From NCBI RefSeq assembly GCF_040954835.1, contig NC_090698.1:66037284-66101283 (forward strand): a stretch of 64,000 bases of DNA, given 5' to 3'. Both the position numbers and the translations under genes were made by a program. Under the pieces are notes generated by a model. The model ran no database searches and was not told the origin of the DNA. It saw only the letters and a list, made by a program, of their open reading frames with translations. How positions within the stretch are numbered: position 1 is the first letter of the stretch; every line of letters begins with the position of its first letter. Below are positions 26,901 through 37,110 of this stretch, in pieces. The DNA comes from Lepisosteus oculatus (Eukaryota > Chordata > Actinopteri > Semionotiformes > Lepisosteidae).

Positions 26901-29732
26901 GGGGTCTTTCTGTAAGCAGTTCTCAAAGCCATTCTCATCACTTTCATTGAGGCATTCACACCCAGATTTGTTAACGAAGGGCATGAGGTCCATCTGTAAT
27001 GCCAGACAAAAGATATGGACTTTTGGAGGTAAGAGACTACTTTTTCCACATACAGCATCTGGGCAGAATATTAGTACATTTACTAATACTGACACAGACA
27101 TTCCTTCGCTCATGCTACTGGTAGGAATGCACTCAGCCTCCCAAAACATTTTCTGTCACTGGATTTAATATTAAACGAACATCCACCCATCTTGTCTATA
27201 TTCTGTCAAAAGCTTGCCATTAGGCATAAGCCTTTCCTTTCAATTGTCAATTTTTAAATATGCAAGAGAACAGCTCTTCTACCTCGAACAGCTTTCGCTC
27301 AAATCTGTCACAATCAATACCTGCAGTAATCTCACAAACATGTTTTCATCAAAGAAAATGTTGGGGACATGAAGTCTGGATGGGAAGGGCCACAGATCCC
27401 ATCACTCTATTTGAGGAAATGGAATAAAAAATAATATGGAGCAGGCCTATCAAACATCAAATGCCTATTTCCACATCTGCCTCATAATCAATGCTGTGCT
27501 TATAACTGGTGCTTGTGGTAGTACTGTCAACACAGGAACCACTAAAATGTACCCAGTTAACACACAGCTTCTATGTGTAAAATAAGAGTAGGAGGTTAAG
27601 CTTTGGGTTAAAGGTAGTGTAAGAGAACTGATAGGCACTTATACCCCGCTGCACTGTAGTGGCACAGACAACACCCTCCAAAAGCAAAACTGTCAGTTAT
27701 AAAGGCCGGGGTATGTGATAAATCATTGTTTATCGCCCAGTAAAGAACAACTTTATTTTTCCTGAAAACTGAACCCAAGAACCGGTAACGATGGATCCTG
27801 CGCAATCCCTCCGCCCACCAGCTAGAAAAATAATTTTGACAAAAGAACCCCACTGGCAGACATTTTGTCAGAAGCCGAGTCATCGGAGCAAACTTCTTAG
27901 CGGCCCCCTCATGGCAATCTTTATACTTACGTATCCTTTGGGAATATCGGAATCCTCGTTGCTTCCAGGGTCATTTTCTAGATGCTGTTTTATCTTCTCC
28001 TCTAGCCCTGAGGCATCCGCCCCCTGGTACTGATCAACCTTCACTTTGTTTCGGAAGAACAGAAACGTAGGCGTCGCCGATATATTATTTGCAGCAGCAG
28101 TGGCCTGAATGAAGAGCGGGAAGCACATATAAGCTTGTGTGACACACACACATAGAAGTAGCACTGCAACTATGCACGCAGAGGTGGTCCGACTACATGT
28201 TAGTGGAGTTACAGTGCAGTTTTCCAGGTGATTATCTTACAATGTTCCAGCCCAACTCACCTGGCACACATGCACGTCCACCTCCAGGAACATAGCCTGT
28301 GGGTATTTATTGCTCAGCATATTAAAAGCAGGAGCTATTCTTACACAGGGCCGGCAGCTGAAAGAAAGGCAAAAAAAAATGTCAGTAAGCATCACTGAGA
28401 GCAGCGCTGAGATTCTAAGAAGTAGAGGCTTGCTGACGCTAAGGATCATCCCAAAACGTTTTTCAGTTACAAATGACTTAATGAAACTAAAAAGAAGCTG
28501 AATCCATGAAGCAGAAAGAATCCATGAAGCATTTACTAGGACAAATACTGAAGCATCATCAACATTCAAGTAGGGAGCTGCGTCAGCATGCGTAGGCTGC
28601 AAAGGAACAAGTAAAGATTTATTCCATGCTGAAAAGAAAAAAATACGTTACGGCTGTAGTCTTCTTCATACCCGAAACGTTGTTTCTCTTTTCTTCTCTT
28701 TTCAGCATGAAATAAAGCTTTACTTGTTCCTTTATAATCAACATTCTGCAACAAAGTAACAACTGAATTCGGAATTGGGACCGTTTTCATTAAAACCAGT
28801 CAGGTGTTTACAGAATAGATTACTTTGTATTTTAACGTTTTATCTATTGGATAATCCAAAACGCTGGTGTGTATAACTTTGTAAAGATGCTGCTTATCGA
28901 TTTGATTAAAGTCACATTATATCTGAAGATTTACCAAATGAGCTTGAAAAAAACTGAGACGTTTCTAGTTAGCTATTAAGTAGTTCATCAATTATTAACA
29001 TGAATGAAACACGTTACGTAAAACTACAAATTACTGGAACCAATTTCATCCAAGATTCACTCAACTAGAGTCTGCGAGAGACTGGCTAAATGTTATACGA
29101 TTCCATGTTCGCGCGGTGTCAAAATATTAGTGTCGAAATATTGGGGGGGGGAATGAAATCCTGAATTAGAAACAACAACTTCTAATGCAATGAAACAAAG
29201 CGATAGATACTTGTTAATGCAAATACCAAAGCACAGACTTACACCACGACCGTAACACGATCACCAAAAGAAACAGTTTCACTTTTAAATTCAAGGGTAG
29301 CAGCTCGCTACATCCGAGATTCAAATTACTTCTTAACGTTTGATCACGACTTCGGTAACAGCCCCGTTTTTATTAATTGAATTCTTACTGACGTACTTGC
29401 TACCCCACTTCAATGTAGCTTTGTATTACCAATACTTTGAGAACACGAAATACTCTTTTAACTTCAATGATCAGAGAAATATACTATTTTTATTTTATTG
29501 CTATTAAATATTCACGCGTGTGCATTCATTTTATTTTATTGTTTTCCAATCATGTTAATGGAATTACTTTCTTCGCTAAGAAAACAATGCCCCGGCTCTC
29601 GCAATGAAGCCTGGGACTAGATTTCCGCCCTTACCCAGCCATAGTGAACTTGACTACGGCGAGTCTGGAGCCGGCGCTTGTAAGTTCAGGCTGGAATTCA
29701 GAATCATTCCCGATTACCTTCACCCCGACCAT
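17992..29732 (-). CDS. TXNL1: Thioredoxin-like protein 1, complete in 8 coding exons
   Basis: TXNL1 is a cytosolic thioredoxin that docks on the 26S proteasome through its C-terminal PITH domain. Coding exons on the minus strand: 29635-29732, 28261-28357, 27931-28104, 26871-26993, 25381-25450, 23851-24023, 20847-20951 and 17992-18021. All have AG/GT borders and join in phase to 289 codons plus stop, the length of human TXNL1. The thioredoxin domain is about residues 1-105; its redox site, split between exons 1 and 2, is C34-R-P-C37, where human has C-G-P-C. The PITH domain spans about 115-285, with blocks such as GCECLNESDE, FINLPRSMDF and LRYVKFQNVNSVT. The tail VVGKKGESH matches the human tail. 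Start chosen: MVGVK, the family start. No frameshift seen. Confidence 0.97.
18780..19140 (-). mobile_element. Tc1/mariner transposase relic in TXNL1 intron 7
   Basis: On the minus strand a 62-residue frame (18842-19030) contains VLEWSSQNPDLNP, the hallmark block around the last catalytic acidic residues of Tc1 transposases. It is followed by YREEWQNLL and LVETYP, also typical of the Tc1 C-terminus. Stops and frame breaks surround it, so it is a dead fragment. No intact inverted ends were found. Confidence 0.8.
20095..20230 (-). repeat. 5S-derived SINE body fragment in TXNL1 intron 7
   Basis: The blocks CAGTGGGGAGGAGAACAGAG, AGATGGGGATTATT and GGAAATTTGGACAGGACAC match the middle of the minus-oriented copies at 6150-6270 and 55080-55180. 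Head and tail are absent. Confidence 0.6.
22687..23530 (-). mobile_element. Degenerate Tc1-type transposon in TXNL1 intron 6
   Basis: A 229-residue minus-strand frame (22706-23395) retains pieces of a fish Tc1 transposase: a helix-turn-helix-like start (SQATLSKVMSAWNSKG), a VVQDD block near the second catalytic acid, and ICMSRPSQSLDLRPVKN corresponding to the usual WPSQSPDLNPIEN. Key residues are changed and part of the middle is scrambled, so it is a pseudogene. Inverted ends of 14 bp (CAAGTATGGCTTAT at 22687-22700 and its complement at 23517-23530) frame it. It shares the TXNL1 transcription strand. Confidence 0.8.
28574..28740. repeat. Fold-back repeat in TXNL1 intron 1
   Basis: Arms 28601-28636 and 28698-28733 are inverted copies differing at 2 of 36 positions, around a 61-base centre containing CCCGAAACGTTG. 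The lead-in GGAGCTGCGTCAGCATGCG also opens a second copy at 48760-48905. It should form a strong hairpin in the pre-mRNA. Confidence 0.85.
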
Positions 29733-29860
29733 TTTACGTAACACGCAACAGACCGCTCACAAAGCAAAGTTCCCAGAGTAATGTGTTAAAAAAATTATAC
29801 TTTTCCACAGAACGAAGCTAAATAAGCCTGACCCTAAGCAAAATAAAACAATATCATAAA
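29580..29860 (-). promoter_or_regulatory. TXNL1: TXNL1 first exon and promoter region
   Basis: The region around the TXNL1 start codon (29730-29732) is richer in CG dinucleotides than its surroundings, as expected for a housekeeping gene. I see no TATA box. The transcription start is not defined; this is placement by position only. Confidence 0.4.
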
Positions 29861-30904
29861 GTCACTTATCATGCATCAAACACTTCTCGGCAAATCGCCT
29901 GCTTGACGGCAACAATGCCACTAACCAATCGGATCCTTCCGATTCAAAAGGGGTGGGATTATCGCCCTTAGTAACGGGGCAACTGCCCTGGTGACTCTGG
30001 GAAATGATTCGCGTAAAAGACTGCAGATAGTCGCAAAACTGCCGAAAAGTCTTCAGCAAGCGTGTTGTCTGGAGTAAAAGGAACTTTCTGTTTCTGCAGA
30101 GTCACGAGTGTCTTTTTGTGACATGGAAAGGCGATGCGGTATCCAGAGGTTAAAGCCAGGATACATTTTTTCTTCATTGCTGTAGCCCATTTTTCAAGGA
30201 AACTGTATATACTGTCTGTTTTATAGGTTGGAGATTAAAAGAATGCTGAACAATGTAGTTCATTTCACTGAGGGAATTTTCCAAAATGGAGTTACTGGGA
30301 TTGTAGAACTTGAATATTAAGTCTCCCAAGACACGGAAGTAATCCTGCGATCTCGTATCAGCCTCTCAAACCAGAACAATTAGTAGATTCTGATTCGTTT
30401 TAAACTTTAAAAGTAATTTACATTTTTTTTAGTCTTACACGTTTTAAGTATCCTTGCTTACCAATATGGTTAGACACAACTGATTTGCTATGGCTGTTTA
30501 AAACTCCGAATTCTTCATCTGAATTTTGGCATCCGGTTTGATAATTCAAGAAACGGCAGATTGATTGTAAATCGTATCGATTGGGCAGCATGTACTTCCC
30601 AAGTGTTCCATGTGGACTTCTGTGTGTTATTTTTTGTGTGTGTGCGCATGAAATAAAAATCTCTGGGGCTCATTAATGGTACCTAGGACCTACAAGTGAG
30701 CAGGCCCGCTGACCTGCCCTGCTAAAACCCACGTGTTCCTTTCTTCCTACCTGAATTTGGACACCCCATGCAGGCTTCTCGAGGGATGCGACTGGACACA
30801 CGTGCTGCTTGCTGATTGAAGGGTGATGCTGCGACATTCTGTACCACAGTTATTGATTACGTGACCTCTCCCCTTTCCTAGCCCCACTTGTTTCATGTGA
30901 TAAT

Positions 30905-31185
30905 GATAATGTTGCTTTATTAGCCCTCTACAATTTCTTGCATTAGGAATTCGTCTTTTCGCATACCCCAGCTGCTCTCCATGAGACACAGACACACAGA
31001 CAGGGAGAGAAGCTTAGGGTCAGAGCACAGGGTCATTGTACAGCGCCCCTGGAGCAGTTGGGGTTAAGGGCCTTGCTCAGGGGCCCAACAGAATAGGATT
31101 CCTCTCCCAGCTGTGGGATTTGAACCAGCAAGCTTTCAGCCACAAGCACAGATCCTTAGCCACAGAGCCACAGCTCTGCCCATTC
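30905..31185 (-). repeat. V-SINE-like tRNA-derived SINE, copy 1
   Basis: On the minus strand it reads as a tRNA-like head (GCTCTGTGGCTAAGGATCTG, then a B box near 31125), then the core GGGCCCCTGAGCAAGGCCCTTAACCCC, then a 3' tail ending in AAATTGTAGAGGGC. Copies at 41608-41885 (plus) and 57264-57536 (minus) align throughout. The core matches what is known of the V-SINE superfamily. Confidence 0.75.
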
Positions 31186-31577
31186 AAGCAGGGGGAAGCC
31201 TTTCCTCCCCCTCTTTCACCCCATGTGTGTCCAGTGGATGCCTGTGTGTCTTTCTCTGCCTTTCCAGCTGTTTTCCTCTGCCCCTGATCCGCATGACCCT
31301 CTGGAAACGTAAATGGCAATCAACCTGTGTGAGCCTGATGCACCTGCTCTGGCCTGTCTTTCTTCTCCGCCTGCACTGGGCAAAAAGGAGCCACTGGGCT
31401 TGTGGAATTAAAATATTAAGTCTTTTAATATCTGTTTTCATACAGGACACAGGAATTCTCAAATCCCATACTTCTTGTAAACCAGAACAACGGGTAGATT
31501 CTGCAGCATGCAGGAAAAAAACATTGTCGTAAAAACATGTTTAAAATACTTTAAACCCGTAAGGTTTTGTTGGCACC

Positions 31578-31950
31578 TATATATCCCTGCAACCCACTGA
31601 AGCTCAGCAGGTGGGAGCCTGGCCAGTACCTGGATGGGAGACCTCCTGGGAGAGCTAAGGTTGCTGCTGGAAGAGGTGTTAGTGGGGCCAGTAGGGAGCG
31701 TTCATCCTGCAGTCTGTGTGGGTCCTGATGCCCCAGTATAGTGATGGGTACACTATACTGTAAGAAAGGCGCCGTCCTTCAGTTGAGACATAAAACTGAG
31801 GTCCTGACTCTCGGTGGTCATTAAAAATCTCAGGGTGATTCTTATTTGTGAGTGGAGGACGTGTTCAAAGTGGAGAAGCGGCTTCACTGACGCGGCTCCG
31901 GCAGTATAAAACAGGTTGATTTGAATAAAAGCGTCCGCCAGATAATAATT
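31578..31950 (+). repeat. 5S-rRNA-derived SINE, copy 2, alternative tail
   Basis: The head is 5S-like: AAGCTCAGCAGG (A box, 31600-31611) and CCTGGATGGGAGACC (C box, 31629-31643), separated about as in 5S rRNA genes. The body shares CAGTATAGTGATGGG and CATAAAACTGAGGTCCTGAC with the copies at 6150 and 54920. The tail differs from theirs: it ends AATAAAAGCGTCCGCCAGATAATA, which resembles the 3' end of L2/CR1-type LINEs. Confidence 0.8.
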
Positions 31951-32253
31951 GTCGTACGTTCTCCTTACCTTTTATCATTTAAACAATTCTTTACACAAAT
32001 TTTACACATTTGAATAACCCCCCAAAAAATGTTAGGTAGAAGCATATACGGAGAATTCAAAATATGCGTTTTTCACGTTGCCATTGGCTAGGAATTGATA
32101 CTGCGCACCTCGTCTGCAGTCTTTCAGTTCCAAAAAGCAAACTACTGTACAAACCGAAACAAAGTTTCTGAGCAGAGCTAGGTAAAATACCAGTAAGATG
32201 CCATACAAATTGATTTTATTGACACTTGTATCGTTTCACTCTCCGGACAAGGG

Positions 32254-32275
32254 ATCGTTCTCGCGCGAGAACGAT
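32254..32275. promoter_or_regulatory. 22-bp perfect palindrome upstream of predicted gene
   Basis: The central bases are TCTCGCGCGAGA, flanked on both sides by matching ATCGT/ACGAT, giving 22 bp of perfect dyad symmetry. It resembles the TCTCGCGAGA element found in many vertebrate promoters, with one extra CG in the middle. It sits 92 bases before the predicted start codon at 32368, in a locally CG-richer stretch, and fits a promoter or 5' UTR site. Confidence 0.5.
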
Positions 32276-32367
32276 TTTCAATTTTTCAACTGACACATTT
32301 GGCGAAGGAGGGAGAAGTACAGTATAACTGTACGGAGGGGTTTTGTTAAAAACAGACAAACACGCAA

Positions 32368-35300
32368 ATGTTTAAAATGTGCCTTTCTGAGAAGAATCTC
32401 GTGAGTTTGTTTCTGATGACCTTTGTTTTACAGTCTGCCGATGCCCTCATTTCAGGTAAATTGCCAACACTCCTCATCTCGCTATTTAATGAGTAGTTAG
32501 GTTTTCTTCGCTAAAATGGGACCCACTAAAAGGCCTCTTGCAATTTAAACAATTAAATCTAAATTTTGCCTCATGTACAGTAGAACCTTGCGGTTTTTTG
32601 CACCCCCTTTTTATTCGTGCCCAACCTTTTGAGACCCCAGTTTTACTCGTTTGTGCGGAGACAGGCAAGCCTATCATCACTGATCATTTTGAACCGGTTT
32701 AAAAGATGAAAGGGGAATTTATTATTTAATGTTTTATGTCAATGTTGCTCAAAAGTTTGGTATTTTAGTTAGGACCTTCATATTTTTCTCAGTATTGTGG
32801 AAGATGAAAAAAGTGCCACTTGGTGTAAACCAAAAAACGTTTTTTTTATGTCCTGTTCCCTAGAGAAAGTACCCATCTTATTTCCAAAATTCCAAAAGGG
32901 TAAGTATATGTCAATTATTTTACCAATGCTGTAATTAAAAATACTGTACTAAACTGTTCTGCGTATGACCCTTCAGTGGTTAAAAAAGTAAGTTGTTTTC
33001 TTATTTCAACAGTTTTATATTTGCTTCCACGATAATGATATATCAGCCTGTTTCTTGCTTCTTCTTTCTTAAAGGCCAATGGCCCTTTACAATAGAAGGG
33101 CGTGAAGAGTAGCTTGGTAACATCATCACTTTCACTAACCACTTATTTAACTCGGGGTCATGGTGGCCTGGAAGCTATCCTGGGAAGTACTGGGCACAAG
33201 GCAGGTGTCACGCCCCACACTCTCCCTCGCAAACGACGTTACATTCCCGGAACCTCTGCTTCCCAATCTCATCCCTGATTGAACCCAGCACATTCTCACA
33301 TGCATCAGATTCCTCAAATTCTCACTCCCAAACCAATCATCCAATCACACCCCTTTCCTTTCAGTATTTAAACCCCCTTCGCACACCTTCCCATGCTTGC
33401 TATTGAGAAGCCTTTCTTAGTATTCTCCAGTGTGTGTTCCCAAACCTTTTGACTGATCTCCTGTTACAAATCTTCTGCTTCCTCCTCTTGACCTCGCCTT
33501 CTGGATTTTGCCTTTGAATTGTTTTGGATTTCTCTCGTTACCGGACCCTCTGCCTCCCTTATCGACCCAGCCTTTGGATTTTGTCTTTTGGTTTGTCCCT
33601 TTGCTACTGTGTCCTGTGGGATTCCGGTCATGCACAAGGATCCTTCTATTCCACGTATCAGTTCCGTGACAGAATAGTGAGCCTTATTAAAATGGATCCA
33701 GCGGACCAGAGTCAACTTCCTATTCTCCTTGAACACTCCTGGAACCTGGACCTGCTAACTATGGCAGTCCAGCAACTAGCTGACCACTTTGCACTTCCAC
33801 CGTCTCCCCCACCTGCAGCTCCTGCCCCTGCACCCCCGCTTCAAACACAACTAATCTTTTACCCCCTCTCCTCCCGGGAAAAATTTGATGATGACTCCTC
33901 CAGTTGTCAGGGCTTTCTGACTCAATGTCAGATGGCTTTCCACATCCGCCCAGACTGCTTCCCCACTGATGCATGTGGGAATGTGCTGGGTTCAATCAGG
34001 GATGAGATTGGGGAAGCAGAGGTTCCGGGAATGTGACCTTGTTTGCGAGGGAGAGTGTGGGGTGTGACAGCAGGATACTCCCTGGATGGGATGCCAGTCC
34101 ATTACAGGAATAGCTTGGTGCCTTGGCTAAATTGCACAATCTGCCCTTCCTACATTTCCACCTAATTTGAATTGGTGAAGTAATTTCTAGCTTGTATAGT
34201 GTACAAGTAATTATTTTGTTAGTGTTATTTTATAAACTTAAGTGTATGATGATCCCTTATATAACAACAGGAAAAGACTAGAAGATTATAATTAAAGAAA
34301 CTGGAAGCAAACAAACTTGTTCTGTTATTTTTGTTATTAATTAAATATTTCTAATGCAATGTGCGAGATTAATTGAATAGATGATTTGTATTGGGAATGC
34401 CAAATAACTACAGTAACCTATCACACTTACGGACATATGGAATGAGGAGGTAATTCTACATCCACCATCAGGATATCCAATAACACAGGTCTGAATTTGT
34501 TGCATGTTTTTTTTATATATTTTTTTAATTTAGATATTTCAGCAAAGACTTACTCCAAACAAAGAAGGCATTATGCTCATTCTGAATTTTTGAATCCACA
34601 TTCTGTGCCAAAAGGCTCAATTATTGGTCCAGACAAAAACAAAACCGGACAAATAATTGGAAGAGGTGGTGTAAGTATCTTACTTTTGTACAGCTTCATT
34701 TTGTACGGATGAAGTAGATTGTATGAACATGGAGCACAAAATCAACATGATCTACTTATTTGTTTCAACTAACTGGTTTAGAGGCAGAACACATGGAACA
34801 TCCCATATCTGTTCTTTAACAACATCCATTCATACATTTTTCTAACAGTTTCTCCCAATTCAGGGTTGTGGAGGAGCTGGAGCCTATCCCAGTAAGTAAT
34901 GAGCACAAGGCAGAGTACACCCTGGTTGGGCTTCCAGTCCATCAAAGTGAACATACAGACACAAACACAGATACACATGCACCTAGGGCCAATTTTCCCA
35001 GAAGCCAATTAACCTACCAGTATATTTTTGGATTGTGGTAAGAAACTGGAGCAACCAGAGGAAACCCAAGGGAACATGCGTCTTTAACCACATAGGTTTA
35101 TAATATAAATGTTTCTGAGCAGTGATGAAATGGGCATGTTTAAGTAAGATAGAAACCATTCTATTGTCTTTGAGAAGTCTTCAGCTGTGTTTTTTAAACT
35201 TTAAAGTGATTATATTTAGCAACTACTGTATAACTATTTGAAAAATGTTCTTTTATGTTTTTGCACATCTAATGTTTTGGTATCATTTTCTTAATTATTG

Positions 35301-37090
35301 TAAGATATGCAATTAGATAAGCTTATTAATCTGTAGTTAGGTTTGTAAGGTGCTAAGCTATAAATAGATATTCAGTCATTAGTATACTGTACATGCTCTA
35401 TATGAAAACTAATTTTTCCCTTTGGTCTTACCCATGTCCTACAGACCTTATTGTATTCTTATTTCTGGTTAGTACTGTACATTGGTTTGCATTAGCCTTT
35501 TCTCACATTCTTCAGCTTTTGGTGAATTTCACCCTGCTTATTCTCAGTAAACAGGATTGTGAATACATCGAAATACATCATTTTGTTTTTAAAATGTGAC
35601 TTTGTCTTGAAAGTGGTGCTCCCTTAATCATCAGGATGGAAGCCTACCATACATCACCCTTCATGGCTAATTCATGCACTATAAATTAGATTAATCTTTT
35701 TTAAAGCATAGGTTGACAGATAATTCTATATTCTAGAGGTGCATAGTAATACTGTGCCTGGTTATTTTGAAATTAATTATCTTGACTTTTTACCTCTTTA
35801 AAAGACGTAGAGGGATATATTTTTTTAAATAAAATGAATAACTCAGATTCCAGTAATTACTTAGTTGTCACTGATCTTGTGTTAATTTATTATAGTGAGT
35901 GAGAACACATAATTCCAGCTTCTTAAAAAACCTTTTTGTGTTTGTTACATTTTTTGCTATTTAATCTGATTAACCTGTATAGTACAGTATATCTCTCTTT
36001 CTATGTTAAACTACTTACAATAACAATAACAATGTAAATTAAATTGTTTATAGAAAACACAATTTCTGTTTTCAGCAGCTTCAGCATTTATCTGTGGACT
36101 ACATTGAACTTTTTGAATGTACTATGTATCTTGAATGTGCCATCTATTGCTTTGTGCTTTTGTATGGATTATTGCATTTACCCATTTGGAAAACTGTAAG
36201 TACTATTTTGAAATCCAAATATTGTTTTTTATTTGGTCATAATAATGGAGATTGCCATAGTTTTTACTGAAATATAGCACCCAGCTGTAATAGAACATCC
36301 TGGAGTGTGAACAGTAGTTTAACTATCTGTGCTATGGCCATAATCAAATGAGCTAGACTAAACATTTAAATCTAGAAGTATGCCCTCTAGCACCATAAGG
36401 GCTTGACCTGTTAAAAGTTTTACATCAATAAGTTTGTATTGCAGCCTTCTCTGTTTTTTGCCAAAATGAAGGTTTTCGTTGTGTTCCTTGTAAAATCCTT
36501 GGTAGATGTTAAGATTTCCACAGTTCTCAATCTCAAGTATTTTTCACAAACAATATAGTTAATTTTAGAAGTCAGCTTGAGCAAATGAATGGCCCTTGAC
36601 TACTGTTTCTTCCTCAATCTAATTCATTTGAATAATTACAATTAAATGTTTTTTGTTTAACATTTCATTCCAATACACATTTCATTTTTGGAAAAATAAC
36701 ATTTTAAAACTTTTCTACACATGTACCAACAGTTGAGCCACACATTTGCAGATACTGTATACAATCTGTTTCCCAGCATAAGAATGAATGTCTCTTCAGT
36801 AGGTAATGCTTTCTAATGTTGGGAAACTGTCTGGGCTCATTAATATTCATATCACAATCATTCATAGTAGCTCATACAAAACACAAAATTCATGTGTATC
36901 TGACTGTCTGCTTTTTTTCTTTTCTATGCAGATGATTAATAAATTGAAGAAGAGAAAGGTTGAACCAGAGCTTGACATGTATAACATGGCAACAGTCTTA
37001 GATAAAAAAGATTCAACTAGCCTTAAACAAATGGCGTTTGGATCAAGTGCAACTATGATGATGTGTGTTGAGTCTGAAGAGTTTCTATGA
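32368..37090 (+). CDS. Predicted small type I membrane protein, family not recognised
   Basis: Four exons join in phase: 32368-32455, 34534-34670, 36076-36195 and 36932-37090, with donors GTAAAT, GTAAGT and GTAAGT and ordinary AG acceptors, giving 167 codons and TGA. Residues 1-26 look like a signal peptide with an A-D-A cleavage motif. The outer part has a basic K-Q-R-R site (38-41) suited to proprotein convertases, and one N-K-T sequon at 65-67. Exon 3 supplies a probable membrane span (about 96-113, CAIYCFVLLYGLLHLPIW). It is followed by a positive stop-transfer stretch (KLKKRK) and a Ser/Met-rich acidic tail ending EEFL. AATAAA lies 15 bases after the stop. It stands between TXNL1 (opposite strand) and NARS1. 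I do not recognise the family. Exons 1, 2 and 4 look good; exon 3 is the least certain. Confidence 0.5.
33148..34130 (+). repeat. Dispersed fish repeat, copy 3, split by a retroelement
   Basis: The left part (to 33205, ending CTGGGCACAAGGCAGG) and the right part (from 34070, GCAGGATACTCCCTGGATGG) rejoin into one copy of the repeat also seen at 34826-35075. The retroelement at 33206-34069 therefore inserted after this repeat. Confidence 0.75.
33206..34069 (+). mobile_element. Ty3/gypsy-type fragment with inverted LTR ends
   Basis: The element starts TGTCACGCC and ends GTGTGACA, flanked by a 5-bp direct repeat GCAGG (33201-33205 and 34070-34074) as expected of integrase-made insertions. The left LTR-like part runs to about 33668 and is followed by a plus-strand frame (33693-34036) that opens MDPADQSQ and contains REKFDDDS and GFLTQCQMAF, resembling the start of gypsy Gag. 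No protease, reverse transcriptase or integrase is present. The last 104 bp (33966-34069) are an inverted copy of the first 103 bp (33206-33308), not a normal second LTR. It is a truncated, non-coding relic. Confidence 0.8.
34826..35075 (+). repeat. Dispersed fish repeat, copy 4, in intron 2 of predicted gene
   Basis: The blocks GGTTGTGGAGGAGCTGGAGC, CAAGGCAGAGTACACCCTGG, TTCCAGTCCATC, CCAATTTTCCCAGAAGCC and AATTAACCTACCAG occur in order, the full middle of the repeat. It lies 155 bases downstream of the exon 2 donor. Confidence 0.8.
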
Positions 37091-37104
37091 CCTATAAAGC
37101 ATAC

Positions 37105-37110
37105 AATAAA
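37105..37110 (+). terminator. Polyadenylation signal of the predicted membrane-protein gene
   Basis: AATAAA begins 15 bases after the TGA at 37088-37090. This supports exon 4 as a terminal exon. Other AATAAA hexamers further on could serve longer 3' UTRs. Confidence 0.5.

Noticed and set aside
31595-31680. 5S rRNA gene
   Set aside because: Only the internal promoter part resembles 5S; the sequence continues into a SINE body.
33524-34036. 170-codon frame as a host gene
   Set aside because: The part from 33693 is Gag-like, and the end reads into the inverted LTR copy, so it is a retroelement relic.
35393-35599. Hydrophobic frame as the membrane exon of the predicted gene
   Set aside because: The only usable acceptor and open frame do not match the phase 0 end of exon 2; the 36076 exon does.
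36932-37090. Relation of the predicted protein's tail to equatorin
   Set aside because: A loose resemblance in the cytoplasmic tail (V-x-PEL followed by Ser-rich sequence) is too weak, and I know of no shared synteny.
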